Source: Nitrososphaerota archaeon (GTDB taxonomy: Archaea; Thermoproteota; Nitrososphaeria; Conexivisphaerales; UBA164). Taken from it: a stretch of DNA of 64,000 bases. The translations under genes were made by a program, and so were the position numbers. The stretch's first letter is position 1; each line of letters begins with the position of its first letter. This document shows positions 42,037-51,698 of the stretch, in pieces. The notes beneath the pieces were generated by a model. That model was not told the origin of the DNA. It made no database searches and was given only the letters and a program-made list of their open reading frames with translations. The stretch covers positions 24,887 to 88,886 of the forward strand of contig WYER01000033.1 of the NCBI GenBank assembly GCA_009903795.1. Reading direction: 5' to 3'.

Positions 42037-42671
42037 TTGGACATAAAAGTGGCTTTTTTTGACATGGATGGCACTTTAATAAAAGAAAATTCATGGGATC
42101 TCATATACAAAAGTATAGGATTAGGAACATCGCCATATCTAAAAGATTACCTTGAAGGTAAAATATCATACAAAAGGCTTGTAGAGCTTGACATTGAATA
42201 CTGGAAAATAAATAGCAAAGAAGTAAAAAGAAGCACTATAGAACAGCTAGCAAAAAAAGTTTCAATAAGGGAAGATGCTCGCATCACTGCAAACATACTA
42301 AAAAATACGGCGTAAAACTTGTTATGGTTACGGCAGGTCTTTATGAGTTTGCAGGGCGTGTCGGAAGAGAACTGGGATTTGATCATATTTACGCTAATAA
42401 ATTTTTATACGATAAAAATGGCCTTATAAGGGACGTTATAATAGAAGTGGAACCTTTGCATAAATATAAATTAATAGAAAAATACCTTGATGAAAATGGT
42501 CTTGAAGCAAACAACGCAATTTCTGTAGGAGATACATTATATGATGAAAGCATGTTCAAGGCTACAGCTTACGGCTTTTTACTTGACGAAAAAGACGAGA
42601 CCAATGTTAATGGAAAAGAGTACAAGATAAAAAGTCTCGTACAGCTTTTACAACATATAGGTATAGATTAA
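42037..42671 (+). CDS. HAD phosphatase (SerB-like) interrupted by a -1 frameshift
   Basis: Two adjacent frames make one HAD-family phosphatase of about 211 residues. Frame 1 (42037-42315) has motif I, FFDMDGTL, and a helical cap; it ends at TAA 42313. Frame 2 continues from about 42306 with VMVTAGLYEFA (motif II) and GDTLYDESMF (motif III). The junction is A AAA AAT at 42300-42306; slipping back one base gives LKKYGVKLVMVTAG-like continuity. This heptamer is the one proposed for -1 frameshifting in a Sulfolobus fucosidase gene. A one-base homopolymer sequencing error or a true mutation would look the same. TTG start. Confidence 0.75.
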
Positions 42672-43549
42672 GAACTTTGAGCTTTAGAAAGAATTTCATA
42701 GAGTTTTATTAAAGCCTGTATTCCTTTTTCTCCATAACCAAGGTTTTCTGTAGAAATTAGCATCTGATATATTAAAGAAGTCGCAAATAGCGGCGTACCA
42801 TTTTTCTTAGCCTCATTAAGGGCGTACCCAATGTCTTTTCTTAGATGTGAAAGCTTAAAACCTGGTTCTAGGTCTCCCCTCATAAGCCTTGGCATATAAG
42901 ATTCTATTGTAAAAGAACGCGCTCCACCTGTACTTAACACTTTGTATACCTGTTCTATATCTAAATTAAAAGACTTAGCAAGTTCTATAGCTTCTATCAT
43001 TGCTAGATCTGAAAGCGCCACAGCTATCTGGTTTACAAGTTTCATTTTTTGGCCTGAGCCTGTGGTGCCAGCATAAATTATCATTTTACCCATGCTCTCA
43101 AAGACAGGTTTAACCTTCTCAAAAATTTCTTTCTTTCCGCCTATCATTATAGTTAGTTTGCCTTCTCTAGCTCCAACATCGCCGCCTGTCACAGGAGCGT
43201 CAAGAAATTCAACATCGTGTTCTGCTAATTTTTTTGCAAATTTCTCAGCATATTCTGGAGAATTTGTACTCATATCCACAACTATAAGTCCTTTATGAGC
43301 ACCAAAAACAACGCCATCTTTTCCAAAAAGAACGCTTTCTACGTCTGGAGCGTCTGTAACCATTATTATTACTACCTCGCTTTTTTCTGCAACTTCTTTA
43401 GGTGTTTTTGCAACTGGAACGCCAGCATCTTTAAAGATTTTTGTTTTAGACTCTGTCCTGTTATAAACTATAAGTTCGTGTCCTGCTTTAAAAATGTTGT
43501 ATGCCATTGAAGAGCCCATGATGCCAAGCCCAATAAATCCAACTTTCAT
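42668..43549 (-). CDS. Beta-hydroxyacid dehydrogenase (3-hydroxyisobutyrate dehydrogenase family)
   Basis: A 293-residue two-domain dehydrogenase: NAD(P)-binding GFIGLGIMGSSMAYN at the N-terminus, FLDAPVTGGDVGAREGKLTIMIGG for substrate binding, and the catalytic lysine in GSGQKMKLVNQ. The family includes 3-hydroxyisobutyrate, tartronate semialdehyde and succinic-semialdehyde/glyoxylate reductases; sequence does not choose. The Arg of YNRTE after the second strand suggests NADP. It is convergent with the HAD gene, overlapping by 4 nt. Confidence 0.9.
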   Translation of the reverse strand: MKVGFIGLGIMGSSMAYNIFKAGHELIVYNRTESKTKIFKDAGVPVAKTPKEVAEKSEVVIIMVTDAPDVESVLFGKDGVVFGAHKGLIVVDMSTNSPEYAEKFAKKLAEHDVEFLDAPVTGGDVGAREGKLTIMIGGKKEIFEKVKPVFESMGKMIIYAGTTGSGQKMKLVNQIAVALSDLAMIEAIELAKSFNLDIEQVYKVLSTGGARSFTIESYMPRLMRGDLEPGFKLSHLRKDIGYALNEAKKNGTPLFATSLIYQMLISTENLGYGEKGIQALIKLYEILSKAQSS

Positions 43550-43670
43550 GACAAGTAATAAGTGACCAAGTTTATTTAGCTTTGCTGTGTAAATTTATAA
43601 AAAGTATAGTTAAATTGGCCCTCTTTGTAAATAAAGTTTATAAACTACAAATGTAATTGATAATAACATA

Positions 43671-44915
43671 ATGACTATAATGGTTTTCGGCGCTGACGGC
43701 TATATAGGATGGCCTCTGTCTGTAAGGCTTGCAAAAGAGCTTAATGAGGAAATTATAGGAATCGACAACTTAATTACAAGAAAACTAGTTGAAGAAGTAG
43801 GAGGTACTAGTGCTCTGCCTATTCTTACACCAGAAGAAAGGGTAAAAGCTTACGAAAAAACTTATGGTAAAAGCAATTTAAAGTTTATAATAGGCGATTT
43901 AACAGATTATGAGTTTGTAGACAAACTTATAGAAAAATACAAGCCTCACACAGTTTATCACTTGGCACAACAAAGAAGCGCCCCTTATTCTATGATCGAT
44001 GTTTATCACGCGGCATATACTCAAGTTAATAACGTGCTGACAAATCTTAATCTTATTTTTGCTATAAAGAAGCATTCACCAAAAACTCACATAATCAAGA
44101 TGGGTACTATGGGTGAATATGGAACGCCAAGCTACAGAATAGAGGAAGGATGGATGAACGTGCAGTACAAAGGTAAAAAGTACAGAATCATGATACCAAG
44201 AGATCCTGGATCCTGGTATCATGTGAGTAAAGTATTTGATACTTACAACATAATTTTTGCAAACAAAATCTGGGGAATTAGGGCTACAGATGTTCAGCAA
44301 GGCGTCGTGTACGGAAGCAGGACAGATGACTTAGTTAACAATGAGCTTAATACAAGGCTTGATTTTGACGGTGTGTGGGGGACTGTAATAAACAAATATT
44401 TTGCACAAATAATTGCCTTTAACAAAATCCTCATCTACGGCACTGGTCTAATGAAACGTAGCTTTTTATCACTGCAAGATAGCATTGATTGTCTTTTCCT
44501 CTTAGGTCAGAAACCCGCAGATGAAGGTGAATATCGCGTTGTAAATCAGATGGAGGAAATATATAGCACAATAGAACTGGCAAAAAAGGCAAAAAAGATA
44601 GTCTCAAAGTATGGTTTTGATCCAGAATTCGTCAGGATACCAGACCCAAGAGTTGAAAAGCAGAGGCATAAATACTCGGTTTCTCACAGAACGTTAAAAA
44701 AGTTAGGTTTTAAACCAAAATATTCGATGGACCAAGTAATGGAAGTTATATTTAATGACCTCTTAAGTAATCAAGAAATAGTTAAAGCTCATGCTGATGC
44801 TATATGGCCTCGTGTCTATTGGGATAAATTAAACGAAGAAAACAAACAGGTTTATCTTAATGCTATAAATAAAAACTTAGTTAGCAGATCCAAATCTTAT
44901 ATCAATAATACATAA
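43671..44915 (+). CDS. sqdB: UDP-sulfoquinovose synthase-like NAD-dependent epimerase
   Basis: A 414-residue extended SDR protein: VFGADGYIGWPLSVRLA for NAD, HLAQQRSAPYSMID typical of SqdB/Agl3, MGTMGEYGTP with the catalytic Thr/Glu region, and YHVSKVFD with the YxxxK pair. SqdB makes UDP-sulfoquinovose from UDP-glucose and sulfite; Sulfolobus Agl3 does so for N-glycans of surface proteins. GTTTATAAAC-like sequence at 43637-43648 lies about 26 nt before ATG 43671. It is monocistronic. Confidence 0.9.
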   Translation: MTIMVFGADGYIGWPLSVRLAKELNEEIIGIDNLITRKLVEEVGGTSALPILTPEERVKAYEKTYGKSNLKFIIGDLTDYEFVDKLIEKYKPHTVYHLAQQRSAPYSMIDVYHAAYTQVNNVLTNLNLIFAIKKHSPKTHIIKMGTMGEYGTPSYRIEEGWMNVQYKGKKYRIMIPRDPGSWYHVSKVFDTYNIIFANKIWGIRATDVQQGVVYGSRTDDLVNNELNTRLDFDGVWGTVINKYFAQIIAFNKILIYGTGLMKRSFLSLQDSIDCLFLLGQKPADEGEYRVVNQMEEIYSTIELAKKAKKIVSKYGFDPEFVRIPDPRVEKQRHKYSVSHRTLKKLGFKPKYSMDQVMEVIFNDLLSNQEIVKAHADAIWPRVYWDKLNEENKQVYLNAINKNLVSRSKSYINNT

Positions 44916-45045
44916 AAATAATAAGAGTATATAAAATTTTTAAATTTTCTGGTATAAGCCTGGGAGTTTATTTATATAAGGTAAACCTGTATTTTTAAAG
45001 CATTCATCTTTTTACCAGCGACCACGTCAGTTAGGGCGAAGTAGT

Positions 45046-46008
45046 TTACAATGATCCAAACATTATAAACAATATAGTTATAATGACAAAAGATATCACA
45101 TAAACAATCTTCCTTCCTTTTGAAAGAGGTGATACAGAATCTAGAAGTTCAATTTTATGAACGTTTTGTACAAATATTACAGCAAGAGCAAACAAAAAAT
45201 AACCTAAAAAGCTCATTATTATAATGCTAATTAAATCCAAGACCAAAGAGCTTTTTTCTAGGCTTGATATCAAAAACCCTCCGTCCACGCTTGTTGCAGG
45301 CAGGAAGTTAATAAAAAGAATAGTTATTCCTACTGTTGAGCCTTCTAAAAATAGATTTTTGTTGTTAAAAATTCCGTTTAGAAATCCGTTTAAAAAAGGT
45401 TTTGTAAGCTGTTTTGAAAAGCTAATGTTTATCCTGAGACTAAAGATTAAAAAGGCGATAACGCCTAAAAGCGCTGCTAGATATGGATAAAAAGCTTCAT
45501 CGAAAAGCGAATCTCTGTTTATCGTTGAATCCGTTCCAGTTGTTATAAATCCCATAAATGGTATTATTCCTGGGATTCCAGGAATTGAATAAGAGTTAAG
45601 ATGCTTTTCCTTTTTTAAATATGAAATGATATATTTAGATGATTCATGAAGAACGAGCATAGCTAGTATAGGGGCTTCATAGGCTAGCATATATTCACTA
45701 TAGCTACCAAATCTAAAATAACCGTCCATAATTATGCTTCCAAAAGAAGCTATTAGGAACAACACTCGATAAAAGCTGTTTTTAGGCGTTACTGAACTTT
45801 TTTTTACAACTTGCAATACGTAGTTAGAGCCGTGCTTTTCTAGCTTTGGTATATAGTTTGTTTCTTTAATGACGTTATAAAAGTTAGTAAAGGTTTTTTT
45901 AAAGTCAAAAGAGTCATGATCAATTACTTCAAACTCATAACCGTTTTCAATATGAAACTCATCTTTTACAATAAAATATTTATATACTAAGTTTTCTATT
46001 TCGTCCAT
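45046..46008 (-). CDS. Site-2-protease-like (M50) membrane protein with altered zinc motif
   Basis: A 320-residue protein: a soluble N-terminal region (about 1-78), then six or so membrane segments. The layout follows archaeal/plant EGY-type S2P: HESSK (121-125) at the HExxH site, then IPGIPGIIPFMGFITTGT, RDSLFDEAFYPYLAALLG, and FLPATSVDGG for the second metal motif (normally NxxPxxxLDGG). The second zinc His is Lys here, so proteolysis is doubtful; plant EGY3 is a comparable pseudo-protease. It has its own promoter. No adjacent substrate candidate is apparent. Confidence 0.65.
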   Translation of the reverse strand: MDEIENLVYKYFIVKDEFHIENGYEFEVIDHDSFDFKKTFTNFYNVIKETNYIPKLEKHGSNYVLQVVKKSSVTPKNSFYRVLFLIASFGSIIMDGYFRFGSYSEYMLAYEAPILAMLVLHESSKYIISYLKKEKHLNSYSIPGIPGIIPFMGFITTGTDSTINRDSLFDEAFYPYLAALLGVIAFLIFSLRINISFSKQLTKPFLNGFLNGIFNNKNLFLEGSTVGITILFINFLPATSVDGGFLISSLEKSSLVLDLISIIIMSFLGYFLFALAVIFVQNVHKIELLDSVSPLSKGRKIVYVISFVIITILFIMFGSL

Positions 46009-46118
46009 TTTTCTCGTTGTAAAATATTACAAAATCCTGTTTAAAAGCTATTGTGCAATTTTCTATCTACTATTTTAATTTTTTAAATTTCTAACGTTTT
46101 AAAGCGAAATGAATAATA

Positions 46119-46729
<611 letters not shown>

Positions 46730-47153
46730 TTTTTCTAACTTTTACAAAGTTAAGTTTTTCATATAATTTTATAGCTTCTTCGTTAGTTACTCTTACTTCT
46801 AAATAGACCTCTTGACATCCTCTATTTTTCATTTTTTCAATTGCCGTCTGAAGCAAAGCAGTTCCTATACCTTTTCTTCTATGTTCGGGCAAAACCGCTA
46901 TAGATACTACGTGTCCTTGTTTTACTATTGAAAAACCAAAATGTGAAAGTCCTCTTTCTATTCTATTCATTATATAACCTACTGCATTGCTATTCATCCA
47001 AGCAATAAGAAAGCCCTCAGGGAAATTTCTATAAACCTCAAGATAAAATTCAAAGGTATAATGTTCAGGAAGCGTCTTTTCGTTTATCTTTATTGCTTCC
47101 CAAATATCATCTTCGTTGGCTTCACGTATTTCATACTCTCCAATCTTTATCAA

Positions 47154-47805
47154 TGCCTAATAATTTACTTGAATATATCTAATAAGCTTTTTTACTTAAT
47201 ACAACGATATTTGATGACGTTTGACAAAAGCGAAAGATAAGAATATTTTTAACCTTACAAGAGTTAAGTCCCCTTCTAAGTTGATCAAAACTTATGTCTG
47301 ATTTTATGATGAAATTATTGCTTTAAAAGTTTTATAAGCGCTTTTTTTAAAAATAGCTTTGGTAAAGCAGTTTAATCAAATATGCTAAGTTCCAAAATTC
47401 CTTTAGTTTGTTATCAATTGTAAGAGATGCGGTTGTAGAGTGATAACTCAATCTCATTTTTGTTTTGTTTCATTAACACCTTTATTAGATTGCAATGCGC
47501 ATGTAGTGCCAACCCATGCCAATGATTACAGGTTTTCTGAACGCCTGAATATCTTTAATTTTATGACCTTCTTTTTTACTAATAAATTTAGGCCTTGCTA
47601 CTTCAGTTTATTTACTGTCAGCACAGGTTTAAAACAGGCATTCTTAATAAATTTTTCATATCTCATTAAATTACAAAGCGCTTTACCATTATTAGGTTCA
47701 AGATTGTGTTGTGTATAGATTTCATAAAGGGCAAAATGCCTTTTGCAATAAAAAGTTTGATCTACTGGTAAGGATTGTTAGTAGGTGGTCAGGATAATAA
47801 ATATC
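47154..47805. other. Large intergenic gap without a recognisable gene
   Basis: About 650 nt. A 92-codon plus-strand frame (47440-47718) is open but rich in Phe/Ser and begins in an AT-rich area with no promoter or ribosome-binding site; I regard it as chance. Minus-strand reading shows only short broken pieces (for example AFRKPVIIGMGWHY) that could be transposase debris. No RNA gene was identified. Confidence 0.4.
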
Positions 47806-48480
47806 TCAAAGAGGACCAGGGTTGCAAATGTTTAAATAAGGACACTTTTTGCATTCCCATTTTTTCCCTTCTTGGTAAGACTCAGGAGGAGGTGGCGAAT
47901 TTATAGTTATATAATAATCAAGCATAACTATTCTTTCATAAAGTTTTTTCATCATTTCGTCGTTTTTTATTACTTTAAATACTCTGATATTTCCATCTCT
48001 TTTATTCCAATAAAGTAAATATCCTTCATTAAAGTTCAAAGCCTGCATATAGGTATGTAATTGTAAAACATGGCTTTCGTACGGGTTATCAGGAATTTTA
48101 CTAGCGCTTTTGACTTCTATCAGATATTTTTTACCTTCTAAATCAGCTATTATAATATCCACTCGTCCACTTAACTTTATTTTATTTGTTATTTCAAGAT
48201 TAATCTTAGCCTCAATACTTTCTACATTGACTTTCTCTCCAAACGCCTTGACAACCAACTCATGAATGCCTTTTCCTGTCATAAAAATAACAAGCTCTTC
48301 AGAAGTTACCGACTCTCCAACTGTATAAATATAATATTGTTTTCTTAAACAAGAACCTATGTATGAAGGATAGTAAACTCCCTTTATAATCTGATGTTCT
48401 GATTTCTCCTTTTTCCACAAAGAATCTAAACCTTCTTTCAATATACGCTCAAGCTTTTCTTCTTCAGAATTTTTACTCAT
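47806..48480 (-). CDS. Cas4/RecB-like Fe-S exonuclease (stand-alone)
   Basis: A 224-residue PD-(D/E)xK nuclease of the Cas4/DUF83 type: GRVDIIIAD and YLIEVKSAS form the metal site, HVLQLHTYMQAL is the conserved QxxxY-like helix, and four cysteines (44, 210, 213, 219; CKKCPYLNIC at the end) would bind a 4Fe-4S cluster. No CRISPR array or other cas gene is in the window, so it is probably a housekeeping or solo Cas4. It is divergent from the SMC-like operon with about 120 nt between, suggesting a shared DNA-maintenance context. Confidence 0.85.
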   Translation of the reverse strand: MSKNSEEEKLERILKEGLDSLWKKEKSEHQIIKGVYYPSYIGSCLRKQYYIYTVGESVTSEELVIFMTGKGIHELVVKAFGEKVNVESIEAKINLEITNKIKLSGRVDIIIADLEGKKYLIEVKSASKIPDNPYESHVLQLHTYMQALNFNEGYLLYWNKRDGNIRVFKVIKNDEMMKKLYERIVMLDYYITINSPPPPESYQEGKKWECKKCPYLNICNPGPL

Positions 48481-48609
48481 GCGATTAAAAATTTTTTGTG
48501 GAAGGCATTTATAAATAGTGCTTTAAACTTAAAGCTGTTTTTACAAAAAGTTAGATTCTTTCAACAACTTCAGATAAAGCTATATTAAATTAATTATATT
48601 TTGTTTGGG

Positions 48610-50358
48610 TTGAGCAAGGCTATAATAAAAGAAGTCATACTAGAAAATTTTATGAGTTATAAATATGGAAGAATATCATTAAAACCAAGGTTTAATTTTA
48701 TAACTGGGCCAAACGGCGCAGGAAAAAGCGCTATTCTTCTTGGTATATCTTTGGCTATGGGCCAGCTTTCTACAGAAAGGAGCAGAAAACTTGCTGATCT
48801 GGTTAGGAGAGGCGAAGATATAGGCAGAGTTTCACTAGTGCTTAACAACTTAAAAGAAAACGGGAAAAGACCCTTTCCGGCATACAACAAAGATGAAATA
48901 ATGCTTTCAAGATACTTGCGAAAAGATGGATCTTACTGGTTTGAAATAGATTATAAAGAAGCATCTAGACAGCAGGTTCTTGACCTTCTAAAGAGGGTAG
49001 GCATAGATCCGAACAACCTTTTAATAATAATGCCTCAGGGGATGGTTGATGAATTTATTATGATAAAGCCTGAGGATAAGCTTAAAATGGTTGAGGAAGC
49101 TCTTGGCATATCCGACATAAGAGAAAATCTCCTAGGTGCAAAAAATCGTTTAAAAAACATAATCGCAGAAGAAAACCAATATCAAGATCTTATAGGAAAG
49201 GCTATGGATTCTCTAGAAAAATGGCGTGAAGAATACGATAGACTTGTTATGAGCAGACAGCTTAAACAGAAACTAGAAGAGCTAAACGCAGAATACGCTT
49301 GGGCTGAAGTTTTAAAGCTCGAAAGATCAATTAACAATCTTAACGAAAAGATAGGCAGGATTAGCGAAGAAATTTCTACGCTTGAGGCTAAAAACAAAGA
49401 AACTATATCAGATTTTGAATCAGATAGAAAGAAGTTCAGCAATATTATTCAAATAATAAAAGAAAGTACAGCAAAAGTATATAAAGGCGATGAAAAATCT
49501 GTTACAATAATTTATGATTCAATTAATGAAATTAACCCTCTTTTGGAAAGCATGCTTGACAAGTACTCAAAGGTAAAGGTAGGAGAATACAGAATAGAGT
49601 CTTTGCGATCTGAGCTTAAGGAACTCACCAAAGAGCTTGACTCTATAAAAAACGAGTTGAACGATGCTTTGAAAAAGACAACTGGCCAGAGGCCAGCATC
49701 TGTAAGGACAATATCTGAAATAGAAGATGAAATAAAAACTGTTAATGCACAGCTTAAAGTCCTTGGTGATGTAAATCAAGAAGCAGAAAAGGTATACCTT
49801 GAATTCAAGGCTAAAGTGGACGAATACAAGGAAAAGCTCGAAGAAGTAAGAAAAAACAAGGAAAAAACATTAAAAGAAATAGAAAGCAGGTCTAAAGAAT
49901 GGAAAGAGGTTATAAGGAAGACGATTTCAGATATAAACGAAAAGTATAACGAGATAATGTCGAGGATAAACGCATCCGGTAAAGTGATACTCGTTAATGA
50001 AAACGATCCAGAAAATGCAGGTATTAGACTTTATGCAAGCTTTGTAGGAACTGATTTGATTCCATTGGACAGCTTTTCACAGAGCGGTGGTGAGTTGAGC
50101 GCCGCTGTTACTGCTTTTCTGATTGCCGTGCAGATGTACATAGTTTCTCCATTCAGAGCTCTAGATGAGTTTGATGTTCATATGGATCCGATACTCAGAG
50201 AAAAGTTCATCAAAGCTATATATGAGGTATCACAAGGTAGCGAAACGCAATACCTTATCATAACTCCTAATTTTCCAAGTTTCTATGCACCGGATATAAA
50301 CTTCATAATAGTTCAGAAAAGCCAAAGCGGAAGCGCACCTAAGGTGATAGCAAAGTGA
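48610..50358 (+). CDS. Compact hingeless SMC-like ATPase
   Basis: About 582 residues. The N-terminal head has Walker A GPNGAGKS (about 33-40) and IIMPQGMVDEFIMIKPEDK, a typical SMC/Rad50 segment. A coiled coil runs from about 195 to 465, only about 270 residues in total, with a bend near KKTTGQRPASVRT and neither a hinge domain nor a CxxC zinc hook. The C-terminal head has the signature FSQSGGELSAAV and Walker B RALDEFDVHMD, closest by eye to Smc5/6-type sequences. It is the first of three overlapping genes. TTG 48610 fits leaderless spacing (ATTAAATTAATTATATT upstream); TTG 48601 is possible. Confidence 0.8.
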   Translation: MSKAIIKEVILENFMSYKYGRISLKPRFNFITGPNGAGKSAILLGISLAMGQLSTERSRKLADLVRRGEDIGRVSLVLNNLKENGKRPFPAYNKDEIMLSRYLRKDGSYWFEIDYKEASRQQVLDLLKRVGIDPNNLLIIMPQGMVDEFIMIKPEDKLKMVEEALGISDIRENLLGAKNRLKNIIAEENQYQDLIGKAMDSLEKWREEYDRLVMSRQLKQKLEELNAEYAWAEVLKLERSINNLNEKIGRISEEISTLEAKNKETISDFESDRKKFSNIIQIIKESTAKVYKGDEKSVTIIYDSINEINPLLESMLDKYSKVKVGEYRIESLRSELKELTKELDSIKNELNDALKKTTGQRPASVRTISEIEDEIKTVNAQLKVLGDVNQEAEKVYLEFKAKVDEYKEKLEEVRKNKEKTLKEIESRSKEWKEVIRKTISDINEKYNEIMSRINASGKVILVNENDPENAGIRLYASFVGTDLIPLDSFSQSGGELSAAVTAFLIAVQMYIVSPFRALDEFDVHMDPILREKFIKAIYEVSQGSETQYLIITPNFPSFYAPDINFIIVQKSQSGSAPKVIAK

Positions 50359-51065
50359 ATGACAAAGAAGAAGAACTTAAGAAAATAATAGAGCTACCAG
50401 AAGCTCTTAGAAAACTTGGCGGGGATCCTTTTGCTGTGAACGTTGAAGAGCTTTTGGAAAAAATAAACGCAAACAGGCTCAAAGACAGGGTTAAATCTTT
50501 AAAATATGAATCGCAAGCGTTAAACTCTGTATCCATTATTGTTGAAAAACAGGAAGAATGGGTGCTTGACGCGCTTAAAGGTTTAAAGATAGATCCTCAA
50601 CTCATAAAAGAAAAGGTAAAGCAGATGCCTTTTAAAGACCTAGGTCTTATACTTGCAAAGCACACAACCCCTGTACTAGGTATCAAAAGAATTAGCCGTG
50701 AAAGAATAAAGATGGCTGTTGAATATTTGGGTCTGATAGAACCATGGGGTAAGAAAGCCAGTTTAGGAAGCGTCATAAGACACGAAAATGAATATACGCA
50801 GAACATCATTTTTGACAAAAGGTTTGAAGAAGAAGCGATGGAATTTTACGAAAAAAGTTTAATGAAAGAGCTTCAAAAATCTAAAACCGTGCCTTATAAG
50901 GATTTTATTAATAAATTTGATGAAAAACTTAAAGTAGCGTTTTATATAGCTTACCTTTCTACTGCAGGTTTTATTTCAGTTATAAGAAATCCGCTAACGG
51001 GGGAAACTCTTATAACCTCTCCCCTTGGAGGAGAATTTGAAAGCGTGGCGATACCATTTGGCTGA
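50355..51065 (+). CDS. SMC-operon winged-helix protein A (kleisin-like candidate)
   Basis: A 236-residue soluble protein I cannot assign to a named family. The first about 90 residues are helical (PEALRKLGGDPF, VNVEELLEKINANRLKDRVK), the middle has KRISRERIKMAVEYLGLIEPWGKKA, like a small winged helix, and the C-terminal about 60 residues (PYKDFINKFDEKLKVAFYIAYLSTAGFISVI) form another. Helical N-terminus plus C-terminal winged helix is the kleisin layout, so a bridge for the SMC-like heads is inferred. GTG start overlapping the SMC gene by 4 nt implies co-translation. Confidence 0.65.
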   Translation: MNDKEEELKKIIELPEALRKLGGDPFAVNVEELLEKINANRLKDRVKSLKYESQALNSVSIIVEKQEEWVLDALKGLKIDPQLIKEKVKQMPFKDLGLILAKHTTPVLGIKRISRERIKMAVEYLGLIEPWGKKASLGSVIRHENEYTQNIIFDKRFEEEAMEFYEKSLMKELQKSKTVPYKDFINKFDEKLKVAFYIAYLSTAGFISVIRNPLTGETLITSPLGGEFESVAIPFG

Positions 51066-51594
51066 AGAAGAGCTCCAAAAAAAGGCCCTAAAGGCACTAA
51101 GGCTTTTGTTGATTGAGACGTCCTCTTTACCAGGTTTAAAGGGTTGGGAGTTAAAGAAACATCTTGGAAAAGATTATCTTGAAGTAATAAAGGTCGCTTC
51201 AATCGAAGCGGATAAATTAGGTATGAAAATAGCAATAGTCCCCGATGATGAAGCGCCCAAGGACTTTGAAAAGGCTAGATTTGTCTTAATGACGAAGGAG
51301 CCACTTTCTGAAGCAGATTACAGCAGGTGGCTCCGCATAGAAGAAATAGCGTCGTTAGCAATGATTCTTGTGGAAATTTCACTGAGGGGAGGATCTGCGC
51401 CTCTCGATGTCATTATAAGGATATTGACAGAAAAGCTTCCTAGATGGAGGGTTAATCAAATAATATCTAAGCTGGAAAGACTTGGATACATAAAAGAAGA
51501 GAACGGGGTTGTATTTAAGGACTGGAGGTCAAAAGTTGAAATAGACGAAACAGGGTTCATAAAAGACATAATACTTTACAGACAAGATAAATAA
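51037..51594 (+). CDS. SMC-operon winged-helix protein B (ScpB/KITE-like candidate)
   Basis: About 185 residues overlapping the previous gene. Two winged-helix units are suggested: about 12-80 (ALRLLLIETSSLPGLKGWEL) and about 105-165 (LRIEEIASLAMILVEISLRG, WRVNQIISKLERLGYIKE). Tandem winged helices are the hallmark of ScpB and KITE (Nse1/Nse3) partners of SMC complexes. TTG 51037 follows GGAGGAG (51027-51033); TTG 51025 and 51058 are alternatives. The family is not recognised by name; assignment rests on architecture and operon. Confidence 0.6.
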   Translation: MKAWRYHLAEEELQKKALKALRLLLIETSSLPGLKGWELKKHLGKDYLEVIKVASIEADKLGMKIAIVPDDEAPKDFEKARFVLMTKEPLSEADYSRWLRIEEIASLAMILVEISLRGGSAPLDVIIRILTEKLPRWRVNQIISKLERLGYIKEENGVVFKDWRSKVEIDETGFIKDIILYRQDK

Positions 51595-51698
51595 TTCTTC
51601 GTAAATTGTGCTTTTTAAAAATCAGCATAAGAAAACGCTGCTCGTTTTTAATTCCTTAAAAAACCGTTTATAATTGTACATTATATGCATAATAAAAG

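Noticed and set aside
47205..47330. C/D box RNA from TTGATGA and CTGATTTTATGATGA
   Set aside because: Boxes are in the wrong order and spacing, and no terminal pairing is seen.
47440..47718. 92-codon plus-strand ORF
   Set aside because: No promoter, no ribosome-binding site, low-complexity Phe/Ser/Leu composition, no family resemblance.
47806..48480. CRISPR-Cas locus suggested by the Cas4-like gene
   Set aside because: No direct-repeat array and no other cas gene in 64 kb; Cas4-like nucleases also occur alone.
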